The notes beneath the pieces were generated by a model. The model saw nothing but the letters and a program-made list of their open reading frames with translations. It searched no databases and was not told the origin of the DNA. The translations under genes and the position numbers were made by a program. DNA of 64,000 bases from Polynucleobacter brandtiae (GTDB lineage: Bacteria > Pseudomonadota > Gammaproteobacteria > Burkholderiales > Burkholderiaceae). Of the stretch, positions 17,166 through 26,096 are shown piece after piece. Position 1 is the stretch's first letter. Every line of letters starts with the position of its first letter. The DNA lies in the NCBI RefSeq assembly GCF_002797575.1, contig NZ_PGTX01000006.1, positions 1 to 64,000 on the forward strand, written 5' to 3'.

Positions 17166-17219
17166 AATCTATGAAGTTATCTGGTTTTTTCCGCCGGTTT
17201 AGAAACCCGATGGTGTATT

Positions 17220-17310
17220 TGGTGCCCGAGGCCGGAATCGAACCGGCACGCCCCTTTCGGAAAGCGACAGATTTTAAATCTGTTGTGTCTACCGATTTCA
17301 CCACTCGGGC
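17220..17310 (-). tRNA. tRNA-Leu(UAA)
   Basis: Complete on the minus strand: acceptor GCCCGAG, long variable arm (class II), T arm GCCGGTTCGATTCCGGC, anticodon loop TTTAAAA (anticodon UAA) and encoded CCA. Confidence 0.95.
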
Positions 17311-17443
17311 TCGTGCGAGCAATGAAGTCGCACTCAATAAAACAAGACAATAGAAATTTTAGCACGAGGGGCACTCTGCAACCAAGAACCTGATCGAAGC
17401 CCTGCTTTTGCGGCACTTAGAGCAAACCCATTACACTGTCCTG

Positions 17444-19903
17444 ATGAAATTTCTGCGCTCCGCTTTAGGCTTTAAACCCCTCATTCAAGGGTGTGCCTGG
17501 ACTGTATCTGCATGCCTCGTAGTCATAGTCATCGTCGGGGTGGCTTATCTTGTTTCAGCCAAAACAAGCCTCTCTGGCGCACGCACAATCAACAGTTTGG
17601 GCGACGGGGTAGTCATTACCTTTGACGCCAGCGATATCCCGCATATTCAAGCGAAAACCTCTGCAGATGCACTTTTTGCACTGGGGTATCTCCATGCTAG
17701 CGAACGATCTTGGCAGATGGAAATCAATCGTCGATTAGCCAGTGGTCGCCTTTCTGAAATTCTAGGCAAAGAAACTGTTTCCATCGACCGCTTTATTCGC
17801 ACACTGGGAATAAAGCACGCTGCTGAGAAACAATTTGATCGTTATCCGATCGCTGCAAAGCGATTACTGCAATCATATGCAGATGGCGTCAACACCGGCA
17901 ACGCTCACTTAGGCTGGGCCCTACCGCTAGAGTATTTTTTAACTGGTAGTAAGCCCGGTCACTGGTCCCCAAGCGATAGTGTGGCCTGGATGCTCATGAT
18001 GGCACTGGATCTGGGTGGCAATTGGGATAAAGAATTGCAACGACTGGAGTTATCTCAATTTTTAACGACCAAGCAAGTATGGGAAGTTCTACCGCCATAC
18101 ACGCCTGGCAACCCCGTAAGTAACGTGGATTTTGCCAAGATGTATCGTGACAACAAGGTATTTAATCAAAATCCACAAGTTAGAAATCAAAAATCGAATT
18201 CGCTGCCATCCACAGAGCTCTCCATCAACCGAGTGCCTGGTGGGCAAGAGGGTATTGGCTCTAACAATTGGGCACTGAATGGCAGGCTCACTGTATCCGG
18301 TAAGCCCTTGCTTGCAAATGACCCTCACCTTGGCCTATCCGCTCCTGCAATCTGGTATGTCGCGCATTTAGAGGCTCCCGGCCTGAATGTTATCGGCGCT
18401 ACCCTGCCAGGTATTCCGGCTGTTGTCTTAGGTAGAACAGATAAATTTGCCTGGAGCTTTACTAATACCGGTCCCGATGTACAAGACCTCTATATCGAAC
18501 AACTCGATCCAAAAAATCCAGGGGTCTATCGTGGGCCAGAGGGTTTGCTGGCCTTTAAGGTCCGTCAAGAAATCATTGACATCAAAGGTGCCGAACCCTT
18601 ACGTTTTGTTGTTAAAGAAACGAGTCATGGTCCGATTATTTCTGAGTCGTATGAGCGAGCGAAACGGGTAATAGACACCGATCGCTTTGCCTTAGCCTTA
18701 CGCTGGACTGCGCTCGATGTTGAAAACCAATCCGTTGTCGGCTTACTAGAAATGAATCAGGCAGCCGATCTAACCACCTTTAAGCAAGCGCTACGCAAAA
18801 ACTATGCCCCGATGCAAAACGTTGTGATGGCCGATCTTGATGGCAATATTAGTTATCAAGCGGCAGGCGTTACCCCTAAGCGAACATTACATCAAGGACT
18901 TTACGGAGTGGCTCCTGCCCTGGGCTGGGAAAAGCAATACGATTGGACTGCTTACGTACCCTTTGATCAACTACCCAGCAGTAATAACCCAGACTCAGGC
19001 TGGATTGCCACGGCCAACCAACAGGTTCTGGCTAGTAACGATTCAAATCCCTTAACGGGTGACTGGGAACACCCTACTCGCTACGACAGAATTGTTGACC
19101 TTATTAAAGACAAATCAGTTCATGATTTAGATTCGATGAAAGCAATGCAGGCCGATACGCTTTCTTTAGGAGCTACACCCTTGCTTGATTTATTTAAATC
19201 GTCTCAATCAAAATATCTTTTAGGGCAACAGGCTTTACAGCTCAGTAAAGACTTTAATGGCGACATGCGAGTCGACAGTGCCAGCGCACTGATTTTTAAT
19301 GCTTGGGCAGATCAACTCACGCGTAAATTATTTTCTCGATTAGGCTACCTCTTTACAGAGACATATGGCACTCGAAGCTATAGAGCCCCACTAATGATCC
19401 AGCTACAAAACCCCAATAGCCCATGGTGCGACGACCCAACAACAGCCTCGGTTGAGTCTTGTGCTGAAGCTTCTAATACGGCATTTGACCTAGCAGTAGA
19501 GCAACTCAGTAAGCAGTTTGGTAGCGACCCCCAAAAGTGGGCATGGGGCAATGCGCATATTGCCGTATCAGAACATCGTCCGTTTAGTAAAGTTCCACTC
19601 CTGGGCAGCCTGTTTAATCTTAGCCAATCATTCCCCGGTGATAGCTTCACCGTTAATGTGGGTCGGCTAGAGCTACTTAAGAGTCAAAACGCCTTTGAAA
19701 CTAAACAAGCTCCCAGTCTGCGGACCTTGTACGATCTATCCGATTTAGAAAAATCCCTGTTTATCTATCAAACGGGTCAATCAGGTTGGGTGCAAAACAA
19801 GCTATATCGAAATATGAGCACGCTGTGGGCTAAAAATGAGTATCTTCCACTACAAATGAAGCCCGAAAAAGTGGGCCGTCAGCTAGAGCTCAATACCAAG
19901 TAA
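17444..19903 (+). CDS. Penicillin acylase family N-terminal nucleophile hydrolase
   Basis: 819 residues. An N-terminal membrane or signal segment (CLVVIVIVGVAYLVSA) is followed by the alpha part (DIPHIQAKTSADALFALGYLHASERSWQME), a spacer, and the beta part, which begins at IGSNNWAL. Ser ~273 would be the nucleophile exposed by autocleavage. Downstream are DPHLGLSAPAIWY, FAWSFTNTGPDVQDLY and the RWTALD segment. Family members hydrolyse amide bonds such as beta-lactam side chains or acyl-homoserine lactones; the natural substrate here is unknown. The ATG at 17444 is chosen over TTG 17408. Confidence 0.88.
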   Translation: MKFLRSALGFKPLIQGCAWTVSACLVVIVIVGVAYLVSAKTSLSGARTINSLGDGVVITFDASDIPHIQAKTSADALFALGYLHASERSWQMEINRRLASGRLSEILGKETVSIDRFIRTLGIKHAAEKQFDRYPIAAKRLLQSYADGVNTGNAHLGWALPLEYFLTGSKPGHWSPSDSVAWMLMMALDLGGNWDKELQRLELSQFLTTKQVWEVLPPYTPGNPVSNVDFAKMYRDNKVFNQNPQVRNQKSNSLPSTELSINRVPGGQEGIGSNNWALNGRLTVSGKPLLANDPHLGLSAPAIWYVAHLEAPGLNVIGATLPGIPAVVLGRTDKFAWSFTNTGPDVQDLYIEQLDPKNPGVYRGPEGLLAFKVRQEIIDIKGAEPLRFVVKETSHGPIISESYERAKRVIDTDRFALALRWTALDVENQSVVGLLEMNQAADLTTFKQALRKNYAPMQNVVMADLDGNISYQAAGVTPKRTLHQGLYGVAPALGWEKQYDWTAYVPFDQLPSSNNPDSGWIATANQQVLASNDSNPLTGDWEHPTRYDRIVDLIKDKSVHDLDSMKAMQADTLSLGATPLLDLFKSSQSKYLLGQQALQLSKDFNGDMRVDSASALIFNAWADQLTRKLFSRLGYLFTETYGTRSYRAPLMIQLQNPNSPWCDDPTTASVESCAEASNTAFDLAVEQLSKQFGSDPQKWAWGNAHIAVSEHRPFSKVPLLGSLFNLSQSFPGDSFTVNVGRLELLKSQNAFETKQAPSLRTLYDLSDLEKSLFIYQTGQSGWVQNKLYRNMSTLWAKNEYLPLQMKPEKVGRQLELNTK

Positions 19904-19974
19904 ACTAGACTTCATTAAGCTTAGTATTAACCATTCTTTATTTTGCTTTGGCTCTTATTTTATAAAAACTGATC

Positions 19975-20382
19975 ATGAAAAAAATATACGCACTCTTTCT
20001 ATTTAGCTCCCTTTGCCTTTTACCAATCGCCAACAGTATGGCGGCCTGGAAAGAGTTAGGAGCAAATGAGTTGATGGTAGTCTACGTGGACCTAGATACG
20101 ATCAACGATCAAGGTGAGAAAGCCCAGATTATGTCAATGCTTGATTTTAAGAAGCCCGGCATGAATCCAAAAACAAAACAAGCTGTCAGCTCAATCATTG
20201 GCCTCAATGAATATAATTGCCCCGCTATCAGTTATCGCCCTATCGAATTTAAAGAGTTTTCTGGGAATAAAGGTTCGGGCAAAGTGGTCTCGGATAATAA
20301 AACCCCCAATAGTGAATTTGAGCCAGTAGTCAGTGAATCTTGGACGGCCGGAGTGTTCAACGTTGTTTGTCAACGCAAATAG
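19975..20382 (+). CDS. Exported surface-adhesin-E-like protein
   Basis: 135 residues with a signal peptide ending ANSMAA. The mature domain starts AWKELGANELMVVYVDLDTI and contains NEYNCPAISYRP and a C-terminal FNVVCQRK, so the two Cys probably form a disulfide. This layout resembles the surface-adhesin protein E domain, named in Haemophilus but widespread and mostly uncharacterised. In an unknown host a role in adhesion should not be assumed. Confidence 0.65.
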   Translation: MKKIYALFLFSSLCLLPIANSMAAWKELGANELMVVYVDLDTINDQGEKAQIMSMLDFKKPGMNPKTKQAVSSIIGLNEYNCPAISYRPIEFKEFSGNKGSGKVVSDNKTPNSEFEPVVSESWTAGVFNVVCQRK

Positions 20383-20404
20383 GCTTTTATTCATCAACGC
20401 GCGG

Positions 20405-20764
20405 TTGATCGCCCCTCTGGGCTCTATTGCAGGCTATGTTGTGGGCTGTGTTGCGGCTGTTAACCTCACAGGGTGTGCAGCACCCCTACTGGCCTTTAGT
20501 AGTGCCGGGAGTGCGGCAGCTAGCTCCGCAGGAACTGCTGCAGTAACGGTCGCTGTAGCCAACCCTAGTACTGCAGCGAGCGTGATATCTACCGCCACTA
20601 CGGGTAAATCACCCTTGGAGCATGCGGCTTCGGTCGCTACTAAGCAAGATTGTAATTTTTTAAATGCTTTAGGGCCAAAACCCATCTGTAGCGATATCCG
20701 CACTCCTGCCGTGAACGATAAGAGCGAGCTCTACCAAGGGCCCGCAGATTTAATCAGACCCTAG
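20405..20764 (+). CDS. Predicted small lipoprotein, Ala-rich
   Basis: About 120 residues. A hydrophobic leader ends in the lipobox AVNLTGC, then follows a low-complexity Ala/Ser/Thr/Val-rich stretch (~35 residues) and a C-terminal part with QDCNFLNALGPKPIC. TTG 20405 gives a normal-length signal peptide. GTG 20333 gives a longer frame that overlaps the preceding gene by about 50 bp. No strong ribosome site marks either. Function unknown. Confidence 0.55.
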   Translation: MIAPLGSIAGYVVGCVAAVNLTGCAAPLLAFSSAGSAAASSAGTAAVTVAVANPSTAASVISTATTGKSPLEHAASVATKQDCNFLNALGPKPICSDIRTPAVNDKSELYQGPADLIRP

Positions 20765-20830
20765 GCAGGCAGACTAAAATTAATCCTTTAGCATTACTAG
20801 CTTCAGCATTACTAACTTTACTCATAAATC

Positions 20831-21685
20831 ATGTCCACAGAAAACTACTATCTCACACTAACTTGCCCCAATCAGCCCGGCATTGTTGCTGCAGTGTCTA
20901 CCTATATTTTTGAATTAGGTGGCGATATCGAAGAGGCGCAACAATTTGACGATAAGGCCTCTAAGCAATTTTTTATGCGAGTGAGCTTTAGTTGTGATGC
21001 CGATGCCACAACGCTCAAGACAGGATTTTTGGCAATTGCTCAGCGCTTTAGCCTTACTTGGGATCTTCGCGCTGTAAAAGAACTCAAACGTGTCTTGATC
21101 ATGGCATCCAAGCTAGATCATTGCTTAGTAGACTTACTCTATCGTTGGCGCATTGGCGAATTACCCATGATTATTTGTGGCATTGTTTCCAACCACCCTC
21201 GCGAAGTGTATGCCAGCATTGATTTTGCTGATATTCCGTTTTATCACTTACCGGTTACGCCCGAGACAAAAGCGGCTCAAGAAACGAAATTATTGGATAT
21301 TGTTCGCGACTCCAAAGTAGATATGGTGATCTTGGCACGCTATATGCAAATTCTGTCCGACCATCTCTCCACCCAATTATCGGGACGCTGTATTAACGTT
21401 CACCACTCTTTTTTGCCCAGCTTTAAGGGGGCTAAACCCTATCATCAAGCGCATGCTCGCGGCATCAAGTTAATTGGAGCAACAGCACACTTTGTTACGA
21501 GCGATTTGGATGAGGGTCCAATCATTGAGCAAGACGTAACACGAGTAACGCATGGTGATAGCCCAGAGGATTTAGTACGTAAGGGGCGTGATTTGGAGCG
21601 CACGGTGTTATCCCGCGCCCTGCGTTACTACTTGCATGATCGTGTTCTGATTAACGGCGCTACTTCGGTGGTCTTTTCAGACTAG
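20831..21685 (+). CDS. purU: Formyltetrahydrofolate deformylase
   Basis: 284 residues: N-terminal ACT domain (LTCPNQPGIVAAVSTYIFE), then a formyltransferase-fold domain with INVHHSFLPSFKGAKPYHQA, GATAHFVTSDLDEGPIIEQD (catalytic His and Asp) and VRKGRDLERTVLSRALRYY. It releases formate from 10-formyl-THF, balancing one-carbon pools and supplying formate to PurT. It converges on soxA with 7 bp between stops. Confidence 0.95.
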   Translation: MSTENYYLTLTCPNQPGIVAAVSTYIFELGGDIEEAQQFDDKASKQFFMRVSFSCDADATTLKTGFLAIAQRFSLTWDLRAVKELKRVLIMASKLDHCLVDLLYRWRIGELPMIICGIVSNHPREVYASIDFADIPFYHLPVTPETKAAQETKLLDIVRDSKVDMVILARYMQILSDHLSTQLSGRCINVHHSFLPSFKGAKPYHQAHARGIKLIGATAHFVTSDLDEGPIIEQDVTRVTHGDSPEDLVRKGRDLERTVLSRALRYYLHDRVLINGATSVVFSD

Positions 21686-21692
21686 AGTGTGC

Positions 21693-22496
21693 TTAGGGTC
21701 TGACCCCAGGAGTCTCTAGGGTCATGCCTCTTGCACGCCACATCAGGTATAGCTCTAATTGCGCCATTTCGGTAGAGCCATACTCAAACTGCTTGGCTCT
21801 TACGCCGCTCATACAGTTGCGTAAGCGTCTTTGCAAAGATCCCATGGTTTGCCATTCAATTCTGTAGATAGGATAAGCAGTGGGATGTCCTTGCGGAATC
21901 AGACTACCGCCTAACTTTAAGCCTGCACGATCTTGATGGCATTGGGCGCAGGACAAGTTCAATTGACCCATTCTTTCATTAAAGAAGGCTTTGCCCTGAA
22001 GCAAATCTGGCTTATTTTGCACGTTCTCTTTAACAGCAATCGGCATACCTTTAGACTGGCTTGCAACAAAGGTAGTTAACGCCAATAAATCTTTACTCTC
22101 GTAAGCTAAGGTAGCACTCTCCTGTTTATCTGCTCGGCAGCGATTAATCTGCCCCTCTAGTGTCTGAAGCTTACCTTGAATAATTTTCGGGTATTGCGTG
22201 GCTACGCCCTTCATACTGAGCCCAGATTCGCCATGACAGGAAGCGCAGGCAACGTCTTTTTTACCGGCCTTGTGCTTCCACAAGCTATGGCCATCGATCA
22301 CCCAAAACAAGGCAGGATTTAAATTGGAATCATCTTGCATCGCCTGGTTTTCAGGCGTCATGAGCTGATAACTTGATTGCCTGGTTTCTTTGGTTGGCTC
22401 TTTAGTTAGCTCAACTGCAACAGCATTCACAGGGGAAGCGATTGACAACCCAAGCGAACAAGCTAAAAACCAATACCTGAAAACGCGTATTTTCAC
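21693..22496 (-). CDS. soxA: SoxA, diheme c-type cytochrome
   Basis: 267 residues with a signal peptide ending SPVNA. Two heme sites are visible (CASCHGE at ~85 and CAQCHQD at ~185), plus the C-terminal catalytic-Cys region RRLRNCMSGVRAKQFEYGS, where the Cys ligates the active heme and carries a persulfide. The final ELYLMWRARGMTLETPGVRP is typical SoxA. With SoxX it forms the SoxXA enzyme, which attaches a sulfur substrate to SoxY. Last gene of the block; its ATG overlaps the soxZ stop. Confidence 0.93.
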   Translation of the reverse strand: MKIRVFRYWFLACSLGLSIASPVNAVAVELTKEPTKETRQSSYQLMTPENQAMQDDSNLNPALFWVIDGHSLWKHKAGKKDVACASCHGESGLSMKGVATQYPKIIQGKLQTLEGQINRCRADKQESATLAYESKDLLALTTFVASQSKGMPIAVKENVQNKPDLLQGKAFFNERMGQLNLSCAQCHQDRAGLKLGGSLIPQGHPTAYPIYRIEWQTMGSLQRRLRNCMSGVRAKQFEYGSTEMAQLELYLMWRARGMTLETPGVRP

Positions 22497-22822
22497 AATA
22501 CCGTAATTTGTGCTTGATTCGTTGCTTCGTAGCCGTTATCTCCAACCCACTTAAACTCCAGCTTGCCAGAAGCTACCGCCACCGTAGTAAAAATTATCAG
22601 GGGATTTGCACCAATGCCTTGGTAAAAGTCAGCCCTGAAGACTTCCTCACCGTTATATTGGCAAGTAAATAATCGGATGATATCGCGAGGAATTAGCTTA
22701 CCTTCCTCAGTGTATCGAAAGCCTGTTTCCATATCATGCTGAGCGATGGCACGGATTTCAATGATGGCATTTTTCTTTGCCTGACTGGGCATCGTAATGA
22801 CTGTTCGAGATGTCTTACTCAT
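22493..22822 (-). CDS. soxZ: SoxZ, sulfur-carrier partner protein
   Basis: 109 residues without a signal peptide, as usual: SoxZ is co-exported with the Tat substrate SoxY. Typical motifs: AIIEIRAIAQHDMETGFR, IPRDIIRLFTCQYNGEEVF, ANPLIIFTTVAVASGKLEFKW and a final ITVL. The start at 22822 has GGAG 5 nt upstream and overlaps the soxY stop by 4 bp, which fits translational coupling of the SoxYZ pair. Confidence 0.92.
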   Translation of the reverse strand: MSKTSRTVITMPSQAKKNAIIEIRAIAQHDMETGFRYTEEGKLIPRDIIRLFTCQYNGEEVFRADFYQGIGANPLIIFTTVAVASGKLEFKWVGDNGYEATNQAQITVL

Positions 22823-23313
22823 ATCATCTCCGTACAAGCAGATAGGGTCACCAAAGTATCAGCGTGGCCACGCCAAAAACTTCCATCACTCATTTGCGCA
22901 ATCGCCCAAACCCGTTGCGAATCCGCTAGTCTGACTCGGGTAGTAAGCTCAGCGCGCCCAGATCGTGGCGTGAAAAAAGCACTAAAAATATTGGGCAGCG
23001 GATTACCTTCGGCAATCACATGCACTGCTTTGACATAATTATTGGGCGTCATAGGGCTCTCAATATTGACCTTTAACACGACCAAATTCCCATTCTCGAC
23101 CAATGGCGGAATGACTAACTTTACACGTCCATCCTGAACCCGATTACCGCCTACAATTTCCGCGATTGCCTGCATTGCCTGCGGCGTATCTGCAAGAGCC
23201 AGGGATGAGCTGAAATAGCTTGAGATGCCCAACGTGCCCAACGTACCCAGTGCCGACAAAAACCATCGACGCCCTCCATTCGGTGAGGGGAGATTATGCA
23301 GATAACGAGTCAT
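22819..23313 (-). CDS. soxY: SoxY-like sulfur-carrier protein lacking the GGCGG tail
   Basis: 164 residues with a Tat leader (GGRRWFLSALGTLG). The body is SoxY-like: IPPLVENGNLVVLKVNIESP, NYVKAVHVIAEGNPLP, then SGRAELTTRVRLADSQRVWAIAQMSDG. SoxY normally ends in GGCGG, the swinging arm whose Cys carries the sulfur intermediate. Here the protein ends VTLSACTEMI, leaving one Cys five residues from the end. A frameshift does not restore GGCGG because soxZ overlaps immediately. ATG 23313 is chosen over GTG 23355. It may be a real variant carrier rather than a dead one. Confidence 0.85.
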   Translation of the reverse strand: MTRYLHNLPSPNGGRRWFLSALGTLGTLGISSYFSSSLALADTPQAMQAIAEIVGGNRVQDGRVKLVIPPLVENGNLVVLKVNIESPMTPNNYVKAVHVIAEGNPLPNIFSAFFTPRSGRAELTTRVRLADSQRVWAIAQMSDGSFWRGHADTLVTLSACTEMI

Positions 23314-23344
23314 TGAATTTTCCAGCCTCCCATTAGTATTGGTT

Positions 23345-23797
23345 TTATTGTGCACCAGGTTTTGCGTTCATGCCCACTAAAAAAGCGACTACATCTTCGA
23401 TCTCTTGGGCACTTAAGATCGGCTGATTGACAAACTTTGGTGCAACGCGATTCAAATCCTCGGTGCGGTAATAGGCTGGCATGATTGTCCCTGGGCTAAA
23501 CCTGGAGGAATCAACAATCCGAGCACGCAATTGCGCAGCACTATATTTCCCCACACTCACACCTAATTCTGGTGCTAGGTTTCCCTGAAAACGCTCTTCC
23601 GGAAAAGGGCCGTTGTGGCACAAGAGGCACAAACCCGTTTGGCGACTGACCACGATTGCTCGCCCTCTGCTTGCATCACCCGGTGAGGAAGTCAGGGGAC
23701 TCACAATGGAATCCCCCTCCCAAGTTTGAGACTGAACTGCATCAGGCAACAAACAAATGAATAGCCCTAGCGTTACCCCTGCTAGCACTCCCCTCAT
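23345..23797 (-). CDS. soxX: SoxX, monoheme c-type cytochrome
   Basis: About 150 residues with a signal peptide (VLAGVTLGLFICLLPDAVQS). One heme site, CLLCHNGPFPEERFQG, plus the SoxX pattern GDASRGRAIVVSRQTGLC, APELG, LRARIVDSSRFSPGTIMPAYYR and VAFLVGMNAKP. The axial Met lies in TIMPAYY. ATG 23797 is preferred, with AAGG upstream; TTG 23818 is possible. It follows the large Mo hydroxylase subunit by ~30 bp on the same strand, suggesting one transcript. Confidence 0.92.
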   Translation of the reverse strand: MRGVLAGVTLGLFICLLPDAVQSQTWEGDSIVSPLTSSPGDASRGRAIVVSRQTGLCLLCHNGPFPEERFQGNLAPELGVSVGKYSAAQLRARIVDSSRFSPGTIMPAYYRTEDLNRVAPKFVNQPILSAQEIEDVVAFLVGMNAKPGAQ

Positions 23798-23828
23798 CCC
23801 GCCTGACCCTTGCACCAATCTTTTTAGA

Positions 23829-26087
23829 TTAAACCAGCTTCATGCCACTATTTTTCAAGGGCACATCTCGCAAACGTTTACCGGTAGCACGATAAATCGC
23901 ATTCAATACTGCAGGTGCTGCAACTGCAATCGTTGGCTCACCTACGCCGCCCCACTCCTTACCGCCACCTTGAATAATGATGGTTTCTACTGTTGGCATT
24001 TGATACAGACGAATCGAATTAAAGGTATCAAAGTTTTTCTGAACAACAGCACCTTTATCAATCGTAATTTCTTCCTCAAAAAGCGCCGACAAACCAAAGA
24101 CAAATGAGCCAGATACTTGGCGCTCTACCTGAGCAGGATTGACTACATAACCTGGATCAGTAGCAGCCACGATACGATGAATCTTCACCTCATTACCATT
24201 CGTAACGGATAGCTCACAAGCGGCCGCTACATAACTGCCGAAGGAGCGCATCTGTGCAAGACCACGAAAAACACCAGGCTTAGCCGGCTTCGTCCAACCA
24301 ATACCATCGGCAACAGCATTAAGAACTGCTACAGCACGTGGGTAGTTTTCCATATGTTTACGACGGAACTCAACAGCGTCCATACCGGTCGCTTCTGCCA
24401 TCTCATCCATAAATGTTTCTAAGAAGATCGCATTTTGGTTCACATTGACACCCCGCCAGAATCCTGGAGGGACATGCGTATTGCGCATGGCGTGGTCAAT
24501 CATTAAATTTGGGAAGCTATAGGTAATGCCATGCTCGCCCTTTTCATCTAAACCCTGAAAGGCAACTGGGTCTTTACCTTTGTTCGCCGCCACTACTGCA
24601 GGACGTACTGCTGCCAAGATCGATTGACCTGATAAACGCATATTGAGGCCAGTAATATTTTTCTGATCATCAATCGATGCTGTCATTTTGCACATCCCTA
24701 CCGGGTGATAGCGCCCTTGCGTCATATCCTCTTCGCGCGTCCAGATCAACTTAATGGGGGTACCTGGCATCTGCTTAGCAATATTGACCGCTTGCGTTGT
24801 ATAGTCCTGAAAAGCGCCTCGGCGACCAAAACCACCGCCCAGGTTCACCTTGTACACATTGCATTTTTCAGCTGGTAAGCCAGAGGCAGCGATGACTGCG
24901 GCTAAGGAAGCCTCAGCATCTTGAGTCGGCACCCATGCTTCGCAACCCTCTGCAGTCCACTTCGCAGTAGCCGTTTGTGGCTCAAGCGTAGCGTGGTTTA
25001 AGAAAGGATAAAAATAGGTCGCTTCAATCGTTTTGGATGCCTTGGCAAGCGCTTCTTTTGCATTTCCATTTGAGTTACCCACAAAAGCATCGTTCGCAGT
25101 AAGCCCTTCTACCATCGCCTTTTTGATAGAGGCGCTAGAGACATCGCCATTGGCCCCGTTATCCCAGTTAACCTTAACCGCATCTAAGCCCATTTTGGCC
25201 TGCCAGAAAGTATCAGCAATAACAGCTACTGCTGAGTCACCGACTTGAACAACCTTCTTGACACCCTTCATGCTGCTAGCTTTAGCGGCATCATAGCTTT
25301 TCACTTTACCCCCAAAGACAGGAGATTCATGAATCGTCGCTACCAACATTCCCGGTAACTTCAAGTCAATGGCATAAATTTGCTTGCCGGTCACCTTATC
25401 CGATGTGCCATCAATTCGATTCACTGACTTGCCAATCAAAGTCCATTCTTTTGGATCTTTTAAGGCAATCTCTTTTGGTACTTCTAATTGAGATGCGGCA
25501 ACGGACACCTTACCAAACGTAGTTTTACGACCCGATGGTGTATGGGTAATCACACTATCTTTTGCAACACACTCAGAAGCTGGAACACCCCACTGATTAG
25601 CGGCAGCTTGGATCAGCATCATACGAGCTGCTGCACCACCCTTACGCACATATTGCTCAGAAGTACGAATACCGCGACTACCACCGGTTGAGTAACTACC
25701 CCAAGCCTGCTTACGCTTGAGACTCTCGCCTGGCGATGGATAGTCGTAACCGACTTTTTTCCAATCGCACTGTAATTCCTCTGCGACCATTTGAGCTAAA
25801 CCGGTAATCGTTCCTTGACCCATCTCTGAACGTACGATCCGAACAGTGACATCATCATTGGGCTGTACTACTACCCAAACACCGATCTCTGGCGTAGTTA
25901 ACGGCGTCATCGCACTCGTGCCAGATCCTTCGGCCGCATTGGCAGCAGACATCAGTGATAAGTCAAAGCCGATTGCTAAGCCAGCACCAAGGGCGCTAGC
26001 ACCAACCACGAAATGACGGCGAGATAAATCGAGGGCATCGGGTGCCGCTGTGAATGTAGTTTTGGATGAAGTTGTATTTTTAGTCAT
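23829..26087 (-). CDS. Molybdenum hydroxylase large subunit (IorB-like)
   Basis: 752 residues with a Tat leader (LSRRHFVVGASALGAG), so it is periplasmic. This is the duplicated-domain MoCo subunit seen in isoquinoline 1-oxidoreductase and related aldehyde or nicotinate dehydrogenases: GQGTITGLAQMVAEELQ, NLGGGFGRRGAFQDY and PGFWRGVNVNQNA. The catalytic Glu lies in GGVGEPTIAVAAP (Glu ~717). Substrate cannot be deduced. Related enzymes often pass electrons to a c-type cytochrome; here the next genes encode SoxX and SoxA instead of a multiheme partner. Confidence 0.9.
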   Translation of the reverse strand: MTKNTTSSKTTFTAAPDALDLSRRHFVVGASALGAGLAIGFDLSLMSAANAAEGSGTSAMTPLTTPEIGVWVVVQPNDDVTVRIVRSEMGQGTITGLAQMVAEELQCDWKKVGYDYPSPGESLKRKQAWGSYSTGGSRGIRTSEQYVRKGGAAARMMLIQAAANQWGVPASECVAKDSVITHTPSGRKTTFGKVSVAASQLEVPKEIALKDPKEWTLIGKSVNRIDGTSDKVTGKQIYAIDLKLPGMLVATIHESPVFGGKVKSYDAAKASSMKGVKKVVQVGDSAVAVIADTFWQAKMGLDAVKVNWDNGANGDVSSASIKKAMVEGLTANDAFVGNSNGNAKEALAKASKTIEATYFYPFLNHATLEPQTATAKWTAEGCEAWVPTQDAEASLAAVIAASGLPAEKCNVYKVNLGGGFGRRGAFQDYTTQAVNIAKQMPGTPIKLIWTREEDMTQGRYHPVGMCKMTASIDDQKNITGLNMRLSGQSILAAVRPAVVAANKGKDPVAFQGLDEKGEHGITYSFPNLMIDHAMRNTHVPPGFWRGVNVNQNAIFLETFMDEMAEATGMDAVEFRRKHMENYPRAVAVLNAVADGIGWTKPAKPGVFRGLAQMRSFGSYVAAACELSVTNGNEVKIHRIVAATDPGYVVNPAQVERQVSGSFVFGLSALFEEEITIDKGAVVQKNFDTFNSIRLYQMPTVETIIIQGGGKEWGGVGEPTIAVAAPAVLNAIYRATGKRLRDVPLKNSGMKLV

Positions 26088-26096
26088 GATCGCTCC

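Noticed and set aside
17171..17416. ORFs overlapping tRNA-Leu
   Set aside because: They are translations of the tRNA gene and its flanks.
21696..21706. GGGTC-T-GACCC palindrome as a terminator
   Set aside because: It codes for the conserved C-terminal GVRP of SoxA and has no T-run.
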